From Cristatella mucedo (Eukaryota; Bryozoa; Phylactolaemata; Cristatellidae), in contig WPIO01000011.1 in the NCBI GenBank assembly GCA_009760855.2, forward strand, positions 1,273,501 through 1,337,500: a stretch of DNA of 64,000 bases, in the 5' to 3' direction. The notes under the pieces were generated by a model, which saw nothing but the letters and a program-made list of their open reading frames with translations, was not told where the DNA came from and searched no databases. This document shows positions 61,601 through 64,000 of this stretch, piece by piece. Each line of letters begins with the position of its first letter. The first letter of the stretch is position 1. A program made the translations under genes and the position numbers.

Positions 61601-63803
61601 TTGCTTTCACGACCTCGGTCCCTAGGTCGTGGGTTCAATTCATGCGGTGGGCGATTCTTTATCGCCACTGCAAGCGGTGGTGAGAGCCGTAAAGGCTCTT
61701 CTGTTGCTATACAAAAAGAGGCTGTTTCATCAGCTAGGATTTTCTTTTACAAAAAGAGGCTGTTAAATCAGCTAGTATATTTTTTAGTGAGCCGTGATGG
61801 CACACTAGGTAAGGCGGTTGCTTTCACGACCTCGGTCCCGAGGTCGTGGGTTCAATTCTTGCAGTGGGCGATTCTTTATCGCCACTGCAAGCGGTGGTGA
61901 TAGCCGTAAAGGCTCTTCTGTCGCTATAAAAATAGAGGCTGTTTAATCAGCTAGGATACATCTATTTTTAACTGATAAGATATGCATTCACCCACGGATG
62001 TAAGAAGAGGGAGAGTAACTGTGTCGCATCATGAATTAAATGTGCGGCATGTTGCTCTCGTGAGGGGACGAAAGAAACAGCTTCTATTTATACAGTTTCC
62101 ATGCCAGTTGGCGTGGCTATTTTTAAAAATATGTGGTAAAACCGACTGATTTGTCTCAGAATAGGAATTGTTCAACTTGCAGCGGCGGAGCCAGGCGGCA
62201 AGGGGGGCAAATGCCCCCGCCCCGTGGACTGAGGGAATTACCTACCAGTACCAGTCCTGGGGCAAATTTTCCCATGCCCCAAGGGCCAGGAGCGAAAGAA
62301 ACGAATCGAACAGATTTGTCAATTTTTTCATAAGCTGTTTTTCGTGGTACCATAATGTTACAATGTCTGAAAGAGCCCTTGCCCCAACCTGAAAATCCTG
62401 GCTCCGTCACTGCTGTTAACTTGAGTACCGAATTTCAGTAATAATAATAACACGCACGATAAAGCGTCCTTGGAGAACCTGATCTCTTTCTAGGCACTTG
62501 GCATTTTCTGCAAAGGAAACACGATCGAATGGTTGGTGGTAGCATGCTCAATAAACAACAGGAATAACACGGTCATGGGTGACATGTACGGGGTCAGCAT
62601 ACAAATATCGTTAGTGGCAGCATGCACAGCGTCAGCACGCACAAGCATATAAAGGTCGAATCACAGGGAATAAAATTTTAAAATGTTATGATGAATAGGT
62701 GAGTCTCTAGTTTCTTTTTTAAATGTGGACAAGTCAGGAGATGTTGTGACGCAAGTCGGGAGTGAGTTCCAGGCTTTGGGAGCATACGAACTAAAGGCAC
62801 GGTCTCCAAAGGATTTGAGGTTTGTACGAGGTATTGGTAAGTAGTTAGATTCCGAAAAGCGGGTGGTATGATGCTTGGCCGGGTGGGGCAGTAGATCTGA
62901 TAGGTGATGCATGGAACCTACGAACGCTTCCGTCCAGGGCTTGGCTTGGCTTGCTTGCTCTTGGCTTGCAGCCAATCTTCTAAACACTAAAAATCAACCC
63001 AATATTGTTTTTAATTAAATTGGAAAAAATGTCGTGCGCAGGTACATAGGCATTGTGTACATTGCACTGCAACTAAAATACGAGTTGTTAGCATCGGTCA
63101 TATATCCCCAGTCACTATACGAAAGTAGCTATGCTCCGAGGAGGCTATATCGAACTTATTAATAAGACTCGTGTTTCTGTCGAATATAAAAGTCTAACTT
63201 TCTTAGAAGTATATCTGAATAGGTTCTTCACTTTTTTGTATGAGATTCGACAGACTTTCCGCCTCGTGGCAGTCACATTTTTTGACGATATATAAATTGC
63301 GTCACATTAATTAATTAAATTAATTAATTCACGAAATTGCATTTACAACGCTTCTATCCCCCCACCAGAAGTGCCAACAAAAGAAGATCAGGCAGCACGC
63401 CTAATGCTGTACTTGTGCACCCTGAAATGCTCAATTGTTTACAGTAGCTGGCCAAGTGGTGCCCCGCCCGTGGGCATATCCGGGTGAGCACATCGGTAAC
63501 AGCCATATAATCCAGTTCGTTCACATTTTTCAAGTATGAAATTTTATCGAAACGCAGCCAAGGTGCCAAATTTGGCGTCGAAGCAACTAGTTACATTCGG
63601 TACCTCACGACGAAGATCGCTCGCGCACACACGCCTTCGAACGGAACACTTTGGAGCTATCTTGCCAGCCCTCTCCTCCTTTGTGTCGTCCATTTTGCAG
63701 ACCCGATCGGTCGTAGCAGTCACTCGCTGCTTTATTCCAGGAGGCGCTTTCTCGAAGACGGGCTGCGATCGCTGTGTGAGACGACGGACGTCGCATCTAC
63801 CAG
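54236..63803 (+). CDS. Unrecognised protein with SAP-like N-terminus, partial (3 exons plus 1 candidate)
   Basis: Joining 54236-54321, 56040-56168, 56329-56547 and (candidate) 63741-63803 keeps one open frame of about 165 residues that continues past the window. Every intron is GT/AG and phase 2. Residues about 9-50 (DVRKLADEKCAELRAF through YDDKDALTKAEALREFLYL) look like two helices around a short loop, similar in pattern to SAP-type motifs, which often bind nucleic acid or protein partners. This is inference from pattern only. Residues 52-72 are Gln/Arg/Ala-rich. Residues 73-144 are a low-complexity Ser/Gly/Ala linker with an acidic serine run (DDRGSGDSEASSSEAS). Exon 4 would add a short amphipathic stretch (RRFLEDGLRSLCE). 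A CpG island precedes the start. I do not recognise the family. Confidence 0.55.
54635..55098 (+). mobile_element. Family-2 LINE 3' end in intron 1 of the SAP-like gene
   Basis: Open frame APPYLAKLLHQFQPVRALRS, then the family-2 UTR (GTGAGACGAAGTCTGTTGGC) and a CATTACATTACATTA end. Confidence 0.85.
55100..55600. repeat. TC/TCTG microsatellite
   Basis: About 500 bases of TCTCTG and TCTG variants, starting directly at the family-2 LINE end. Ser/Leu/Cys frames here are artefacts. Confidence 0.95.
56040..56168 (+). CDS. SAP-like gene, exon 2
   Basis: The acceptor CTTCTCTTAAAG precedes 56040 and the donor GCTCG|GTGAGC follows 56168. The exon is 129 bases, phase 2-2, and encodes YDDKDALTKAEALREFLYLK, then AAGSERSRQRQQLQSEAAAA. 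The first base completes the Gly codon split by intron 1. The helical, charged composition and exact phase match support it. Confidence 0.6.
56329..56547 (+). CDS. SAP-like gene, exon 3
   Basis: The acceptor CCCTTTTTCAG is strong and the donor GACGC|GTAAGT is a perfect consensus. The exon has 219 bases and is phase 2-2. It encodes a Ser/Gly/Ala-rich linker with three cysteines and a patch of acidic residues and serines that could be phosphorylated. Read without splicing, the frame hits TAA within the donor. Confidence 0.58.
56850..57225. mobile_element. Decayed LINE pieces
   Basis: A minus-strand UTR scrap near 56860-56925 and a plus-strand piece 57112-57225 (LVHEFVTSRLDFCNYYCLLV). Confidence 0.5.
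57235..58395 (-). mobile_element. Family-1 LINE with in-frame internal deletion
   Basis: Open frame 58294-57482 runs from GVPQGSVLGP and YADDTQLYLCFDP to LKTHLFRRAFSGSL. About 63 codons after LNDDKT are missing without breaking the frame. The upstream reverse transcriptase is cut off at about 58395, where another LINE tail begins. Confidence 0.88.
58396..58725 (-). mobile_element. Second family-1 LINE tail and C-terminal scrap
   Basis: ATAGCGCCCTCAG tail followed by the stretch GCTCGACAGAC-like ACTCACGACAGACAAGCCTA to TAGCAATGCTATGTAGCTGA. Confidence 0.65.
58726..58920 (+). mobile_element. LINE C-terminal scrap, opposite orientation
   Basis: CATCGTACCACTCACTTTTT, CCTTGGAGACCATGCCTTCA and ACGACCTTTAAAGTGAAGCT match the LINE C-terminus on the plus strand. 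Confidence 0.65.
59193..59375 (+). mobile_element. SINE family B
   Basis: GATGGCACACTAGGTAAGGC, B box GGGTTCGATTTCTG, GTCGCTATACAAAAGAGGC, and a doubled tail (second CAATATAAATAAGGCAGTTG at 59372-59395). Confidence 0.85.
59405..59585 (+). mobile_element. SINE family B, diverged
   Basis: GGGGTAAGGCTCTCGAAC, B box TGGTTCGAGTCATC, GGGCCATCCTTTATTGCCAA and AATAAGGCTCTTAAATCAG. Confidence 0.7.
59622..59690 (+). mobile_element. Decayed LINE tail
   Basis: GCATATGCAAAGTGCCTGGA, then CTCCGAGGGCGCCATAGATG. Confidence 0.5.
60040..60262 (+). mobile_element. Family-1 LINE 3' end
   Basis: TGCGTGCTGACACTGTGCAT, GTAAAGCGCCTAGAGAGAGA, then ATT repeats. Confidence 0.8.
60263..61140. other. No gene seen
   Basis: Holds a 14-base inverted repeat (60423-60436/60485-60498) and a short tandem of GTATCGGGTGGAACAGCT at 60510-60570. 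Confidence 0.45.
61143..61250 (-). mobile_element. SINE family A, reversed
   Basis: TTTGTATAGCACACAATGAG tail, then CAGGCGCTTCACTTACGC and the box GGGCTCGAGCCCG. Confidence 0.6.
61255..61372 (-). mobile_element. LINE tail variant, reversed
   Basis: AGAACTCAATCTCTTGCTAA, GCACTTTATATTTGCTGCAA and TACGATCGAATGGTTAGTGG. Confidence 0.6.
61438..61577 (+). mobile_element. SINE family B, first of three in a row
   Basis: Starts GTGGCTCACTAGGTAAGGCG and ends at GTCGCTATAC, cut exactly where the next copy begins. Confidence 0.85.
61578..61785 (+). mobile_element. SINE family B, second of three, tail doubled
   Basis: Full copy to 61745, followed by a second tail piece CAAAAAGAGGCTGTTAAATC. Confidence 0.85.
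61790..61960 (+). mobile_element. SINE family B, third of three
   Basis: GATGGCACACTAGGTAAGGC to GGCTGTTTAATCAGCTAGGA, near consensus. Confidence 0.85.
62180..62415. mobile_element. hAT-like MITE, 236 bases
   Basis: Terminal inverted repeats CAGCGGCGGAGCCAGG (left) and CCTGGCTCCGTCACTG (right, reverse complement 14 of 16). Flanks TCAACTTG and TTAACTTG fit an imperfect 8-base target duplication, as for hAT elements. No coding capacity. Confidence 0.7.
62435..62905 (-). mobile_element. LINE 3' part, decayed, reversed
   Basis: AATAATAAT run, GATAAAGCGTCCTTGGAGAA tail, then the C-terminal coding part (AWNSLPTCVTTSPDLSTFKK) with breaks. Confidence 0.75.
62906..63740. other. Intronic sequence, nothing else seen
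   Basis: AT-rich, with a TTAATTAATTAAATTAATTA palindromic run near 63307. Confidence 0.4.
63741..63803 (+). CDS. SAP-like gene, candidate exon 4
   Basis: The acceptor GCTGCTTTATTCCAG and donor ACCAG|GTAACA bound a 63-base stretch that again fits phase 2-2. It encodes RRFLEDGLRSLCETTDVAST. It lies 7.2 kb past exon 3, over an intron full of repeats. The other nearby acceptor (63700) gives a stop codon in the required frame. Support is frame and splice signals only. Confidence 0.35.
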
Positions 63804-64000
63804 GTAACAGACGGCTCTGAGTCGCCGATCGCTCGAGAGCTTCGCTGTTTCGGCGAGCCGGTAGGGCGGCCGCCACGGGAGTCGCTGCGTGGCTTGGCTT
63901 GGCCCGCCTCGCCTCGCCGATGCTTCTGGCGCGAGCAAGCGATCGAGCAGCGTCTTCCTGACGAGCATGCTCGTTGCGTTGACGGCGTTGGCTCCCCCTG

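Noticed and set aside
63701-63740. Alternative acceptor TTTTGCAG for exon 4 of the SAP-like gene
   Set aside because: It puts a TAG stop into the required frame.

Overview
The window looks like nuclear DNA of an animal, most likely an invertebrate. Coding exons are short and split by introns with GT/AG borders. CpG is common in the GC-rich blocks, without the depletion usual in vertebrates. More than half of the rest is interspersed or simple repeat: L2/CR1-type LINEs, two tRNA-derived SINE families, small DNA transposons, and long GA, CA and TA arrays. I cannot name the species.

Two split genes can be read with matching splice phases. The first, on the + strand at 5462-10948, has four exons and encodes a predicted secreted 425-residue protein: signal peptide, polyalanine run, coiled coil, and a C-terminal fibrinogen-related domain. 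All its introns are phase 1. The second starts at 54236 on the + strand in a CpG island. It has three well-supported exons and a fourth candidate near the right edge, all joined by phase 2 introns, and it runs out of the window. Its start resembles a SAP-like helical motif, but I do not recognise the family.

Layout. 1-5200: degraded repeats, then a GC-rich CpG block. 5200-11740: the fibrinogen-domain gene with its probable 3' UTR. 11740-29000: gene-poor DNA with GA/TC arrays, CA arrays, SINEs, LINE tails and unexplained hairpins. 29000-35300: a small CpG block with a doubtful ORF, then a decayed LINE with (CATTA)n tails. 35460-38030: the best-preserved LINE, on the minus strand. 38621-39072: a pogo/Tigger-like deletion derivative. 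39100-53000: LINE and SINE fragments and TA arrays. 53040-63803: the second gene, whose introns hold LINEs, clustered SINEs and a hAT-like MITE.

The repeats form a working set. The family-1 LINEs and SINE family A share the same 3' tail sequence, which suggests the SINE was copied by that LINE's machinery. I found no CRISPR array, operon, rRNA gene or confident functional tRNA gene.
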